From positions 744,001-808,000 of the forward strand of contig WION01000001.1 in NCBI GenBank assembly GCA_015039365.1: a DNA stretch of 64,000 nt, read 5' to 3'. This DNA is from Amanita rubescens (Eukaryota > Basidiomycota > Agaricomycetes > Agaricales > Amanitaceae). The notes beneath the pieces were generated by a model, which did not search any database, was not told the DNA's origin, and worked only from the letters and a program-made list of their open reading frames with translations. Numbering within the stretch: the stretch's first letter is position 1; each line of letters starts with the position of its first letter. Positions 32,981 through 45,160 of this stretch are shown in pieces. The translations under genes were made by a program, and so were the position numbers.

Positions 32981-35212
32981 ATGCCTGTTTCTCGTCGCGG
33001 AAGTGGAAGCGTTACACTTCCTAGTGGTCAGACTCTTGCGATCCACACCAGGACTCAAGATGAGGAAATTCTCCCTCATGCAACAAAAAAGTCGGTTATT
33101 TTTCGACGTTATCTACTTATCACTTACATGAATATTCGTGCAGGACGATGGCCGATCACCTGAGGCGGCTTGAGAGTATGTGAGTGATCGCAAGACCGTA
33201 CCATTGTACGCATAGATCTTGATTGGCGGGTAGATTCACCCTCACGCCCCAAAGGATGCGTATGATCGTCGAGGCTTTTAAGGAGGCACTCGAAACAGGA
33301 CTTGAACAGCCTGGTCAGGTGGTGGTACGTCAAGCCTATCTGCGCAACTATCAGGGCGATGGCCGTCGAGGTCGCGCGACTCTACGCGCTACAAGCGAGT
33401 AGCGACCAACTACTGAATCTCTCCTTTAGCCTATGTTACCGACGTACGTGTTTGGATGGCCTACAGGAAAGGAAATGGGTGAATTTCTGGCTATCGATCT
33501 GGGTACGTTCTACGAACTTCAAAGTGAATAATTCATCACTCCTTGTTACGAAGGTGGTACAAATCTCCGCGTCTGCTTGGTTAATATTCAGGGTGAAGGA
33601 AAATTCGAGATCACTCAGTCAAAGTACCGCTTGACAGAGGAACAAAAGCAAGAGGAAGGTCAAAAACTATTTGACTTCTGTGCGGAATGTTTGAAGGTAT
33701 TCATCGACACCAACTTTGCCGAGGAGAGCGCTTTAAAACCGGGGCAAGTCCTGCCGCTTGGGTTTACAGTCAGTCTTGAGCCAACCGAAACGGTCAAACG
33801 TTAGCTGACCCGTGCTCTAGTTTTCCTACCCTTGCTCGTGCGCTTCTCCCCTTATCCCTGAAGCAGAGCAAGTTCTCATTCATGTATAGTCAGGAGCGAA
33901 TCGACCATGGAAATCTTATTCGTTGGACCAAGGGTTTCGGAGCTCCCAATACGGAAGGTCACGATGTTGCTCAGATGCTGAGGGACTCCATCGCAAAGCT
34001 CGTGCGTCTCCCTACCTTCATGTCCGTTGATCTATAATGATCCGTCATTGTTAAGAACCTTCCAGTGGAGTTAACTGCGCTCATAAACGACACGACGGGT
34101 ACTCTAATAGCTTCTCATTATGTGAATCCCAAAACAAAGATTGCTGTCATCTTTGGTACCGGTTGTAATGCGGCGTACATGGAGCACATCAAGGAAATCC
34201 CGAAGATCAAGAATCTCGGCGTTTCAGAGGAGTTAGACATGGCTATCAACTGTGAATGGGTGAGAAAGTACAGCTTGCACAGTTATTCACTGTCTTATAT
34301 TGATATCGGATTTAGGGAGCCTTTGACTCCTTTGAACACGAGCATTTGCCGAGAACGAAGTATGACACGATGGTGGATCAAAACTCGAATAAACCTGACG
34401 AACAAGCTTTTGAAGTAAGAACGATCTTAAAGGCCGTCTCAATTCCACCTCACCTTTTTTGCGCAGAAACTCATCGCTGGAAGATACCTGGGCGAGATCC
34501 TGCGACTTATCATTTGCGAGCTTATTGACGAGGGTGTGCTGTTCCTGGGGCAGAACACCTACAAACTTGAAGTTCCGTACAGCTTTGACACGGCTTTCTT
34601 GTCTTTGATGGAGAGGTGAGTCATATAGTCATCGAGTCAGTAATATATTTAATTATTGCCAATATAGTGACCCTACTGATGAACTTCTTATGATCATCGG
34701 AATTTTCACACATTTCTTTGCCGTGGAAACAACTCTAGCTGAACGCCAATTTTTCCGTGCTCTGGCTAAGCTTATTGGTAGACGCGCAGCTCGCCTTAGC
34801 GCATGTGGGATTGCTGCTATTGTTAGCAAAATGGGATACCTTGACGAAGGCTGCTTGGTTGGTGCAGACGGTTCATTGTACAACGTAAGACTTTGATCTG
34901 CCGCTTGACATCATCCCTGACTGTGGCGCAGAAATATCCTTCGTTCCCTGACAGAGTCCATGAAGGCCTGGTTGATATTTTTGGTGAGAGGGGCCGGTGA
35001 GTGTCATGCACTGTAAAAGCTGTTCGCCCCTGTTCTGATCCCTCGGCAGGAATATTGTTACGCACCATGCTGAAGATGGTAGCGGAGTTGGAAGTGCGAT
35101 CATCGCAGGTAAGTTGATGGTCTGTCCCCGAGTACGACATGACACATTAATTCATGTTCTTTTAGCGATGACGAAGCTGAGAAAGGAAGCAGGAATTCAC
35201 CCCGAGTTTTAG
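32981..35212 (+). CDS. Hexokinase
   Basis: Fourteen exons join to 497 residues, the normal fungal hexokinase length. It phosphorylates glucose and other hexoses with ATP at the entry to glycolysis in the cytosol. Visible motifs: the phosphate-1 loop FLAIDLGGTNLRVC (across the intron 33503-33553), LPLGFTFSYPCSQ with the sugar-binding segment, LINDTTGTLIA with the catalytic Asp, IFGTGCNAAY, INCEWGAF, and the adenosine segment GSGVGSAI near the C-terminus. Introns are 47-57 bp except one of 105 bp (33325-33429). Exon 33821-33837 is a 17-nt microexon. The N-terminal GQTLAIHTRTQDE precedes the hydrophobic core; the first junction (33091-33143) uses a weak GTCGGT donor. Whether it also has a glucose-signalling role like yeast Hxk2 cannot be told. 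Confidence 0.95.
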
Positions 35213-35508
35213 ATAACCGTATGATGATTGCTCCGAAAGATGTACTTTTAGCTTGCGACCTATGCAGAATATAGAAATAAATAATTCTTAGACGCTGACC
35301 TGGGATCCTCGATCCGCGCATACAAGGACCTTTTAGGCAAATGCGCACGCGTCTGACTCACGCTGCGCTACGGCATCCTCATCCACCACAGGGTAACATC
35401 TCGCCTCATTGCACCGACAAATTTTTTTTTCTAACCAACTCGAGGCAGATGGCCGTACTGCTCTTCCATGCATATAAGAACCATAAGTTACCGTCTTACA
35501 GCCAACAT

Positions 35509-36453
35509 ATGAACTCCTACTCCGCCGACATGGAACAAGGCGAAATTCGCGAATTTGCTCCCGCCCCTATCCTATCCTATAACTGGGACTACCGCCGCGG
35601 TGCCGGCGACGCGCCGCACCAAGACAAACTCGACTACGGCAGTGACGACGATTCGATTCGGTCGTCGAGGCCTTGCACGCCCCCTGGTTTAACCATATCT
35701 AAGAAAACCGCTAGCGTGCCAGGTGCTCCCAGGCCGAAACCTCCACCTCGTGCTGCGACGACTACGCCTGATTCTCCGAGTCCAGCACCTCAAAGCAGGT
35801 GGCCCAGAGCGTCTCTCACTAGTAGCGCGGCTAGCATGTATGGCACGGATGCCTCTGAGTCGCCGAGCATTGGGCGTGACGCGCGCGGCCCCACGCGTTG
35901 GACAATTCCTCCGGACGTGTACCGCAAAGCGGAAAGCGCGTTGGCGCGTTTAACAGCTATGTCCAAAGGGCCCGGCACATATAACGATCCTTCCGATCGA
36001 GTACTAGCATCCGGTGCCGAGGGTTTGCGCTATTCGCCGGAACAGGTAGCGGCACCTACCAGTAGCTATTGCTGTGCCACCACGCTGGTACCAGAAAAAC
36101 ACCGGGAACCGCCAAGGAGCCCTCGTAAGTCTCTTCTTCTAGTCAGGCGTCTTATTAACGATACCTTCCTTTTTCATCGATATCTTTCGCGCTTGGACAC
36201 ACTTTATCAATTGCTATGTATGCTGGGCCCTACTGTCCTAAACATGGATAAATGTGGATCTACATGACCATACCATCGTCATCGCGCAACAGTGTCGCCG
36301 GAAGAGCTCGAGCGGGCTATCGGAATTATCGAAGACCTATTCATCGTCGACGGAGTTCCGCCGCACGTATTCATCCAGTGCGGCGTTTCGCCTGGAACGC
36401 TGTACCACGCGTTCAACCACCTTGGGCTCAAGCTTCCAGATGATTTTTGGTGA
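35509..36453 (+). CDS. Conserved-looking protein of unknown function, Pro/Ser-rich with ordered C-terminus
   Basis: Two exons (to 36124, and 36293-36453) are joined by a 168-bp GTAAGT..CAACAG intron. The first is Pro/Ser/Arg-rich and probably disordered, with a WTIPPDVYRKAESALARLTAM helix-like segment. The second reads LSPEELERAIGIIEDLFIV..GVSPGTLYHAFNHLGLKLP and looks like a compact helical domain. The start is uncertain: in-frame ATGs lie at 35341, 35449, 35509 and 35530. A TATA-like CATATAAG at 35469-35476 and a possible 5'-leader intron ending at 35448 favour a later start. It lies 3' to hexokinase on the same strand and tail-to-tail with ATP synthase gamma. I do not recognise the family. 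Confidence 0.65.
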
Positions 36454-36766
36454 TGGGCTTCCTATTTGCCGTTTTCGCTTGTATCAATGTCCCCATGTAG
36501 CAATACGCTTGTACATTGTGTAATCACCCGTTGCATACTTTTTTTCTTCTTTTCGCTTCTGATGTCGGATTCTTTTATGTGATTATGGCGCATGTTCATC
36601 ATCATCATACTCGGGGAAAGGAAATGTGTTAGTTCCAATGCACGTGTAGTTCATCTTAGATGTGGCGTGGTCATAAGATCAACGAGGGAATAAATCATCT
36701 ATTGATGATAGCCAGTATCGTGTCTACAGCATTTTTGATTGCGTATTATATGCCCATGAACGATGC
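36454..36766. other. 3' flanks of convergent genes
   Basis: 313 bp between the stops of the orphan gene and ATP synthase gamma. No further gene. Confidence 0.5.
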
Positions 36767-37966
36767 CTACAGAGCACTGGCGCCTGGAATGAAAATTGTT
36801 AGTCAATGTCTGACATGCGCTGAAAATAGAAAACGAACCCGTAATAATGTCAACCAGTTCGTTGGTAATCGCGGCCTGGCGACCACGGTTGTACTTCATG
36901 GTCAGCGAGCCAATCATATCGGATGCATTTTTGGATGCATTGTCCATTGCATTGCGACTGTACAAGACTCGTCAATAGGGTGCTGCGCTACCAATTGCAT
37001 AACACATACCGAGCACTCTGTTCGCAAGCATGACCCTCAACGAGAGCAGCGTAGACGGCGTTAGCGAGAGAGAATTCGAACAAGTCCCTTGTAGCATCAT
37101 CCTCGTTTTCGTAGGAGTTGAAACCACCTAATGACCCCCGTAAGCAAGACTTTAATCAAACAAAGTATGGCACCTACTGCTCTCCTTCAGAGCTTCCTCG
37201 CCCTTGACTTCGAGGATAGCGGGTTCGTAAGAAAGAGCAGACGCAAACTTGTTGTAAACGATGATAATAGAGTCAAACTTGACACCGCTCTTGACGATCA
37301 AGTCTGCGACACCAGCAGCGTCAGCAAATGTAGGGATGTCACGACCGATTTGGTTGAAGGTAAGACGAAGGTTCTTAGGAAGGGCGCGAGAAAGTTGGCC
37401 CTTGGACTTGTCACCGACAATCATGATGGGGGATTCGGGATCGACATTGACGTCGTCCCTGCCGGCAAGAGGGGACTCGACGTCGTGTGAGAGGGCGCGA
37501 CGTGTGGCCTTTGAGACGGAAGAGTGGATACCACCGCAAAGACCCTTGTCGGACGAAATGACAACAAAAAGCTTGTTTGGAGAAGGCTTGTCAGAAGGAG
37601 CGTGTTGGAAGACCTCTGTAAGTATTTCATTGCTTAATGCATGGACTCGCGGTATGACACGAAAATCCACGCACCGGCGTTGGCAATACCGTATTCCTTT
37701 CCTGCTTGCATGGCGCGCTGCGCCTTTGCCAGCTTTGTTGATGCAATCATTTTCATGGACTAGCACGGCTCGTCAGTGTCTATTCCATGGCATTGGTAAT
37801 CCCGACGGACCTTTGTGATCTTCTCTATGTTCCGAACGGACTTGAGACGTAGCTCAATTTCTCGGAGTGTGGCCATGTTTCTGGCACTGTTCGGCGCAGC
37901 ACCGAGTGCCCTTGGCTGGGCAGCGGCGCGTGCAAGGGCACCACGGGCGAGGATGGTCGACGACAT
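36767..37966 (-). CDS. ATP3: ATP synthase F1 subunit gamma, mitochondrial
   Basis: Six exons (37811-37966, 37675-37759, 37178-37615, 37010-37127, 36839-36957, 36767-36783) give 310 residues. The Ala/Arg-rich N-terminus ([20 protein letters not shown]) is a typical matrix-targeting presequence. Mature protein starts near [23 protein letters not shown], the coiled-coil shaft inside the alpha3-beta3 ring. [19 protein letters not shown] and the C-terminal shaft [41 protein letters not shown] are family signatures. The subunit is the rotating stalk that couples proton flow to ATP synthesis. Introns are 50-59 bp. It is divergent from eIF2-beta with 129 bp between starts. Confidence 0.96.
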
Positions 37967-38095
37967 GAACTACTTTTCTCGGGCGCGCTCGGAATTTGCC
38001 AGCTTCAACTTGCGATTCCCACGATGTGACGTGATTATCTGACGTAATGTCACAAGAGATAATCGGGCAAGCGGCAGATCGACTCAGCAGCAACG
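37967..38095. promoter_or_regulatory. Shared divergent promoter, ATP3 and eIF2-beta
   Basis: 129 bp separate the two ATGs. Both transcripts must start inside or very near this gap. No clear TATA box. Confidence 0.5.
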
Positions 38096-39411
38096 ATGGC
38101 AGAGCCACTTTTTGACCCGTCCTTAAAGAAACGCAAGAAGAAAATCGTCGCGTTTGAGGACCCACTTGGAGCAGATGCTGACCCAACAGCTCCGGCACCA
38201 GAGTCCATAGACAACACTACACTCAATGGAGATGCAGTAGATCTCGGTCCCACTACAACCCATGAACGCATGAAGCAGTCGCTGGGTGAGGCGGAGAAGA
38301 AGAATGAAGACGACGAATTCAAAGCTCTGTTCGGAGATCTGAAGAAGAAGAAGAAGAAAAGGGAAATTCCAATGGATCTCGTGGGTGTCTGAGTAAACTC
38401 ATATTCAATGTCTGACTGAACAACGCAGGGTGAAGAGCCATCCGGAACGGCAACGCCTCCCGTGGAAGGAGCGCCTGCACCAGGCATCACCGCCGATGAT
38501 CTTGACTTTTCGGATATCAAAAAGAAGAAAAAGTCAAGCAAGAAAAAGCCTACATTTGATCTTAAGGAATTTGAGAAGGAACTAAACCAGTCCAAGTCTA
38601 AGTCCTCAGGTGCAGATGGTGCCGGAGCAGATGAGGAAGACGAAGGAGAGGGGTTCGGAGAGAATAACTTTGAGGAAATTGACGAGGCCGAGTTGGGCGA
38701 GAATCCATTTGCGCGTGCAGCGGATGCACCTGTTGGTGTGGATGCTGGAAATGAGGCATGGCTAAAAAGCGACCGCGATTACACCTACTCAGAGGTAAGA
38801 GTCAGCAAGTTTCTCTATACATTGTTACTGATCCATGCATGCAGCTCTTGACACGATTTTATGGACAATTGCATGCTGCCAACCCGGCCCTTTTATCATC
38901 AACTTCAGGCAAGCGATACACGATTGCACCTCCTTCAATCCACAGAGAAGGAAACAAGAAGACAATCTTTGCTAATATTGCTGACATTTGTAAACGGATG
39001 CATCGGCAGGCAAGCCATCAGAAAATCTAAACATGCTGGGAATGTCTAATTTTTTTAACAGCCGGAACATGTCATCCAGTACCTATTTGCTGAAATGGGT
39101 ACAACCGGTAGCGTTGATGGATCCAGCCGGCTGGTCATCAAAGGCCGTTTCCAGCAAAAACAGGTCGAGAACGTTCTCAGACGCTATATCGGTGCGCTGA
39201 TTTGATATTTGATGGAAACATGAAGCTTATTGGTAGGACAGTTGAATATGTCACTTGTAAAACATGCAAGTCACCAGATACGCTTCTCACGAAGGAAAAC
39301 CGTATCTTCTTCATGGCCTGCGAGTCGTGCGGCAGTAGACGTAGTGTTAATGCGATCAAGAGTGGGTATCAGGCACAAGTCGGGAAGCGGAGCAAAAACA
39401 AGACAGGATAA
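38096..39411 (+). CDS. SUI3: Translation initiation factor eIF2 subunit beta
   Basis: Five exons (38096-38380, 38429-38794, 38845-39009, 39062-39191, 39242-39411) give 371 residues. The N-terminal half has three lysine blocks ([22 protein letters not shown]), the sites by which eIF2-beta binds eIF5 and eIF2B. The C-terminal half has the conserved core ([76 protein letters not shown]) and the zinc ribbon CKTC..CESC. It forms the GTP-dependent ternary complex that delivers initiator Met-tRNA to the 40S subunit. The third intron (39010-39061) has a GC donor. The last acceptor is the CAG at 39239-39241; a nearer AG would break the frame. Confidence 0.96.
39010..39061 (+). other. GC-AG intron in eIF2-beta
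   Basis: Exon end CAG is followed by GCAAGC; the acceptor AACAG leads into PEHVIQYLF. Splicing here alone restores the conserved MHRQ/PEHV junction. Confidence 0.8.
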
Positions 39412-39604
39412 TGTACTATACTACATTGTAGCCCTTGAATTCGGAGATAATGAGGGAGTTCCCATGATGTCTAAGACATATTCAAGGATTGGTGCCTCAA
39501 GTTTGAATTTTGTTCAGCGGATGTTTTTCTTGTAACTACTCCTCGCTGCCAGATAACGTACTTTTGCTTTGGACACAGCGCTGACACAGCGCTTCATCTC
39601 ACTC

Positions 39605-42440
39605 ATGCGCTTCCGCACACTCGAAATTCGCTGGCACGACAGCAAACCCATCTCAACCTGTGACTTTCAACCCGCACCGTTTAAAAAAGCGCGCCCACCA
39701 GTTGGACAGGAGAAGAATTACGCCGCTCACGCGTACAGGTTTGCGACGGGTGGAGAGGACAATCATGTCCGGGTGCGTAGTCCTTTTCAGCTAAGATGAA
39801 TCTGATTTATTCTCTTGTCTAGCTATGGATGGTACACCCCAATATCCGTCCTTCTGCTTTGGTCGAAGAGGATGAATCCGCTGCGGCGGGAGGTCCGCGA
39901 CCACCCCGCGTCGAATACCTCGCAACACTCAGTCGACACTCAGCTGCGGTAAACGTTGTGCGATTCTCTCCGAACGGTATGTCTCGCGTTCTTATAATGT
40001 GCTAAACAAGAGGTTATGATATTTCCAGGTGATTTAATTGCCTCTGCGGGCGATGGTGAGGCATATATTCCTTTGTCTGCGGCTTGATACCTGACGCGTT
40101 TTGTGCGCCTAGATGGAATGATTATCATTTGGGCACCGTCCGCCAATCCGCAGCCAACTACCTATGGCAGTGATTTGACTCCAGATGAACTACAATATGA
40201 AAAGGAGTATTGGAAGCCAAGAACTTCATTCAGGTATGGCGGCTTTTTTTGCCTTACCCTCCTTGTTCTTACGCGTTGTCAGATGCACTACCATGCAAGT
40301 CTATGACCTGGCATGGAGTCCAACAGGAGAATACATAATTGCAGGAAGTACTGATAATACCGCTCGTGTATTTGCCGCTGCAGATGGTGTGTTACACTTT
40401 CACGTAAATGTCATAGCGCTACACATCTTGCTCCAGGAAAATGCGTTTGCGAAATCGCCGAGCATACTCACTTTGTTCAGGGTGTTGCTTGGGATCCCCT
40501 CAACGAGTATATTGCCACGCAGAGCAGCGACCGCTCTATGCACATCTACCACATTTCTACGAAAAATGGCGTTTTTGAGGCCCATGCCGTAGGACGCAAT
40601 GCCCGTATGGCCCAAAGGCACAGTCGAGCGCCCAGTGTTCACAATCATAACGGTGGTTCAAGAACGAGACATGGTAGCTCGCCACGTCCTCCCATGCTAA
40701 GATGGGAATCCAACTCTGCCATGAGCGATGCAGAGAGCGATAGAGATGACATCTTTGGCTCAGCCAAAGATATTATCGCACCCCTCACGCCTACCACCTC
40801 AGTTGCCAGTACACCTTCTACCGCACCTAGCGCTTTCATGTTCCCTCCCCCCTCCGTGGTACCTTCTGCAAGCAACTCTTCAGCTCCGGCTTCTGTTGTT
40901 AGCAACAATCCGTCCTCACGCCGGTCCTCTTTCAGTGGATCGAACGCACCTTCGTCTCCGCAGGTCCCTAATCCATATGGCAGATATGGCCGTTCTCCAT
41001 CTCCCATGCCTCCTCTCCCCGCGATACGCACACCATTGACGCCACCGATAGGCAACATAAGACTATACGGAGACGAGAGTTTCACCAATTTCTTCAGACG
41101 CTTGACTTTCAGTCCCGACGGAGGCTTGCTGTTGACACCCGCTGGCCAATTTGAAGATCCCTCTGTGATTGTCCCTCCTCAACCAGTTGACATCGAAACC
41201 GCCACTCCAACAAGGGGTCGAAAGGGAAGACAATCATCGGTCTGTGACTCTCAATCTCAGCCTGGTTCCAATTCTTGCGTATACATCTATTCGCGAGCAA
41301 ATTTTGCACGTCCCCCGATTGCGCAGCTGCCTGGACACAAGAAAGCAAGCGTGGCTGTGCGCTTTTCACCTGTCTTATATGAGCTGAGGAGTGGAGTTGT
41401 TGGCCCTGCTCCTTCCGCTGGTGAACACGAAACCAAGACATACTCGCACGAAAGTGGGAAAGCCGGTGTCATCGAGAAGGGTGTTGAGGGTAGCATTGAC
41501 CTTGACATCGCTGGGCCTACTATTCCATCTGGGTCTTCAGTGACGATATCACCCGTCGTGAGCCAGCGTAGTCCTCAGAAGCGGAGAGCTAGTTCACAAA
41601 CGCCTATTATGGAGCCAGCGCCTCGTCGGCATGTTGGTGAAGGGAGTTCGATAATGATGTCGCCGACGTTGCCACCTGCGGACGCGAAGCCTCCAACTCC
41701 AGCTGCGTCCAAGCCTCCGACGCCTGCACCCTCCATTGTGGGTGCTAGCTCTCATACTAGCACGGCCAGCACAGGATCGGTCTTTGCTTCGCCGTATAGG
41801 ATGTTGTTCGCTGTTGTGACCATGGACACGCTCACCATCTATGACACGCAACAGTCCACCCCATTCTGTTTATTGACAAAATTACATTATGACGAGTTTA
41901 CTGACGTGAGCTGGTGAGTTCCATCCTTAAACTTTGATACACCTACGAACATTCAATGGCGCAAACAGGTCCCCTGATGGACAATGCCTCATGCTCTCAT
42001 CTCGAGATGGATACTGTACTCTTGTCATCTTTGACGATATCATCCCAGCTCACCATACACAACAACACGCATTGCAGCTACAATCCATCGCTCATAATCT
42101 CTCTCTTCCGCTTACATCTCACCATGGGCAACAGCAAAGTGGCACTTCTACGGCACCCTCCCATTCACCAATCATCACGCCGGTATTTACCATAGCGCCT
42201 ACCGTTCCCAAGAAACGTGGTGGAGAGCCGCCACTGACGCCCGCTGCAAGCACGGACGGGAACGAGTTAACTAGTGGCGTTGCGTCGTCAGCCAGTGCTG
42301 CTACTGCTCGAACATCGGAGGTTGCACCTCCAAGCAACAACAGCGACAACAAGGGGAAAGACGGCGAAGAAAAACCGGCCGAACCTCCCAAGAAAAAACG
42401 CCGCGTTCAGTTGACAAAGGTCGGCGATCTCGGGTCTTGA
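39605..42440 (+). CDS. CAC2: Chromatin assembly factor 1 subunit B (p60 / Cac2), WD40 protein
   Basis: Seven exons (39605-39772, 39823-39976, 40029-40055, 40113-40233, 40283-40386, 40437-41913, 41969-42440) give 840 residues. The N-terminus MRFRTLEIRWHDSKPISTCDFQP is characteristic of the p60 subunit. WD40 blades follow: FATGGEDNHVRLW, HSAAVNVVRFSP..LIASAGDDGMIIIW, VYDLAWSPTGEYIIAGSTDNTARVF, VAWDPLNEYIATQSSDRSMHIY, and, after a long Ser/Pro-rich insert of about 250 residues, VAVRFSPVLY and VSWSPDGQCLMLSSRDGYCTLVIFDD. The C-terminal 120 residues are Ser/Pro-rich and end KKKRRVQLTKVGDLGS. CAF-1 deposits H3-H4 behind replication forks. The family is longer here than in yeast because of the inserts. 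Exon 3 is only 27 nt. Confidence 0.92.
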
Positions 42441-42793
42441 AACTGCCAACCGTTGTCACGCCTGTCCACGTCAAATAACTGGACATTTCCGGGAATCCAG
42501 CGATCGAAATGTATATATAGCTATCATAACGCGTGTATCGTGTATATATCTGCACCTCAACTGGTTCCATTCTGCCCAGTATGTTACCTAGGCCTGGACT
42601 AGCATACGTTACCTATTCTCTTCCCTCGAGTCCTTGTTCTTGATCCAAATTGGCGTATGTTATCCAATCTACTAATAATAATAATCACCATCTTGTACAA
42701 CATGTATGTAGAAGACTCTTTTCTTGGTCAAGATGGACTATGCAAATACACCAAAAAGGGCTAGTATAAAGATGGGTGGATAGGTAAAGAAAG
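42441..42793. other. 3' flanks of convergent genes
   Basis: 353 bp between the stops of CAC2 and the nucleoporin. AT-rich with an ATAATAATAATAA run near 42673. No gene. Confidence 0.5.
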
Positions 42794-44818
42794 CTATCGT
42801 GTAAGTGCACTGACAGTCAGCGTGCTGCCCCCTGGATTCCACCTTCTCTCGCTCCCGTTCAGAATAGATCCTGACGAGGCCTCGTCTCCATTCGGAGGCG
42901 ACGACATCCGCGAACGCCCCATTATGACATCTAAATCGTTCATCACCTTTCGCAGTATTTTTGTTAGATGAGCAAGGCCAGTTTGTTGCTCTGCAAGGAT
43001 CTGCAAAAAAGGAGAACTTGGTTCAGTTATTCAACATTTATGAGACGTTCCTTCCGTACCTGAGCAATTTGCGCCATTCCCTCTTCATCTACCACTGCCC
43101 ACTCTCCATTACTATTTACACTTTTTCCGCCTTCCCTCGAGGCATTGATGGCGCCTAGCAGAGCCCACAGCTCGTTCAACTTGGCTTTCAACCGTTGTCT
43201 GCGCGTCTCCTCTTCAATTTCTTCCACCCTCCCCCTCAGCTGCTCTTCTTCCGGCCGTATTGACGACGAACGCAGCGCGGGTATAAGCAAGTGCAGATGC
43301 TGAATGAACATCATCAACCGTTGCTGGATCTGCGTCTGTTGTGCTGAAGCACGATGTAGCCGCGGAACGTTGGATAGCGTGTGCTGTTCATTCAGCACAT
43401 CTATGCGTCCCTTGAGATCTTTGACTTGCATTTGGTGTTTTTCAGCTTGTCTTGTTTGGGCTTCGACGCGTTCACGCAGATCGTTGAACCCGACAGCGAT
43501 AACAGGTACAAGGCTACATGCTGTCAATGACTTTGTTGATAAATCGCGCGAAGAAATAACACACCATGATGGATCCGGATTTTCTCTCACCGCTTTGTTC
43601 CACATCGGATCGGTCACATTCGGTGGTCGGCCATATAGATGAACTTGGCTTGGATCAACGAGATTATAGAAATTGTACTAGTTGGAGCAATGATGAGTCT
43701 CAGGCTTCCGGGAGAGCATGATATACACGTACCTGGAAACGACATTGAGGAGACTGAGGGTTCCAAGATTCTTTGATAGTCATCAGCTTTTGTAACAATC
43801 GTTGCGATTGGAGTTGGGCGTCAAACTGTTGCTGGGCTGTCACGCTGGCTGTCCGCCCTAGTGCGTTTGTGGTGAGCGTACTTGTCCCGAGCCCACCGCC
43901 TCCACCAAACAAAGATCCGCCAGTAGTGGTGCCAAAGAGCCCCATGCGTTGCTGTTGTTGCTGTTGCTGTTGTTGTTGCTGCTGTTGCTGCTGCTGCTGC
44001 TGTTGTTGTTGCTGTTGTTGCTGTTGCTGCTGCTGCTGCGTCCCCTGGCCAAAGAGTCCCATGCTGGTCATGGCGGGAGCAGGTCCAGTAGAACCAAATA
44101 ATGAACCTGCAGGTTTACTGCCGAATAGGCCCCCTCCGCTAGTTGTTGATGAGCCAAAAGGTCCTCCGGTAGCTGGCTGCTGCTGTGCAGTGCTCCCAAA
44201 CAAGCCGCCTGTTGTCGACGGTTGCTGCTGTTGGGTCGTACTGCCAAATAGACCACCAGCGGTGGGCTGCTGCTGGGCCGTAGAAGCACCGAACATACCC
44301 CCGCCCGTAGAAGGTTGCTGTTGTTGCATGGTGTTCACAAACAGGCCGCCACCGGTAGTGGCTGGTTGCTGAGTTGTACTACCAAATAAACCGCCCGTTG
44401 TCGATGGCTGCTGCTGCTGCTGTGTTGTGCTTCCGAACATACTGCCTCCAGTAGCAGGCTGTTGCTGTTGCTGTTGTGTCGTGCTTCCAAAATGTCCAGG
44501 CTGTTGTTGCGTCATACTGCTACCAAATAATCCTGAACTGCTCGTTGAAGGTTGCGTCGTACTTCCAAACAAACCACCCGAGGGTTGCTGCTGCTGTTGC
44601 GTTTGGCCAAATAGATTTGCGCCAGAACTTGGCTGTTGCTGCTGCTGACCGCTTCCAAATGGCCCGCCGCTGCTGGTACTACCTGTCGTCGAGGATCCAA
44701 AGAGGCCAGCACCGGAAATTGAACTTCCTTGCGTATTTCCGAAAAGAGACGGCGTGGATTGCTGTGGCTGCTGTTGACTGCCACCAAAGAGCGACGGTTG
44801 GCCTGAACCACTAAACAT
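42794..44818 (-). CDS. NUP57: FG nucleoporin of the Nup54/Nup57 family
   Basis: Four exons (43733-44818, 43565-43677, 43060-43513, 42794-43000) give 619 residues. The first half is FG-repeat: many GLFGS and SLFG units separated by Q/S/T-rich spacers, forming the permeability mesh of the nuclear pore. A run of 30 glutamines lies at 43949-44038. The second half is the structured Nup54 domain: [62 protein letters not shown], then long coiled coil ([40 protein letters not shown]) that pairs with Nup62 and Nup58 homologues. The start at 44818 is the first Met of the FG frame; a short upstream exon cannot be excluded. Confidence 0.92.
43949..44038 (-). repeat. CAG/CAA polyglutamine tract
   Basis: Thirty consecutive Gln codons in the nucleoporin FG region, CAG and CAA mixed. 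A likely length-variable microsatellite. Confidence 0.9.
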
Positions 44819-45160
44819 ATTTCCTAACAGTGTGAATCAAAAACAAAATCTGTAGAAGACATGAGGTTTTCTAGATTTCCTCGACAAAATCACGTACGGT
44901 ATCCCAATGTTGAGTTAGATAGTCAGGCGAAATGAACGCCTACTCGACGCGCCTGGTTTAGACGCGTGAATGGGCATTGTTGTATTCACAAGCCGATGAC
45001 AAACAAGAAGAACCAATCAGGGCGCTTGTCCCGCATTTCTCATCAATATTGCAGTAATGCTACATGCTTAGGCAGGGCATCCCAAACTTAAATGACGTGA
45101 TGTATAGAGAAGTATGAGCACGACATGTTTTATATAGCTCAACGAGAAAAAAATATGTGC
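44819..45160. other. Nucleoporin promoter region and eL27 3' flank
   Basis: 342 bp with no coding sequence. Confidence 0.5.

Noticed and set aside
43773..44372. Long plus-strand frame rich in Cys and Pro opposite the nucleoporin
   Set aside because: It is the antisense of the polyQ/FG region; the Cys run is just reverse-complement CAG.
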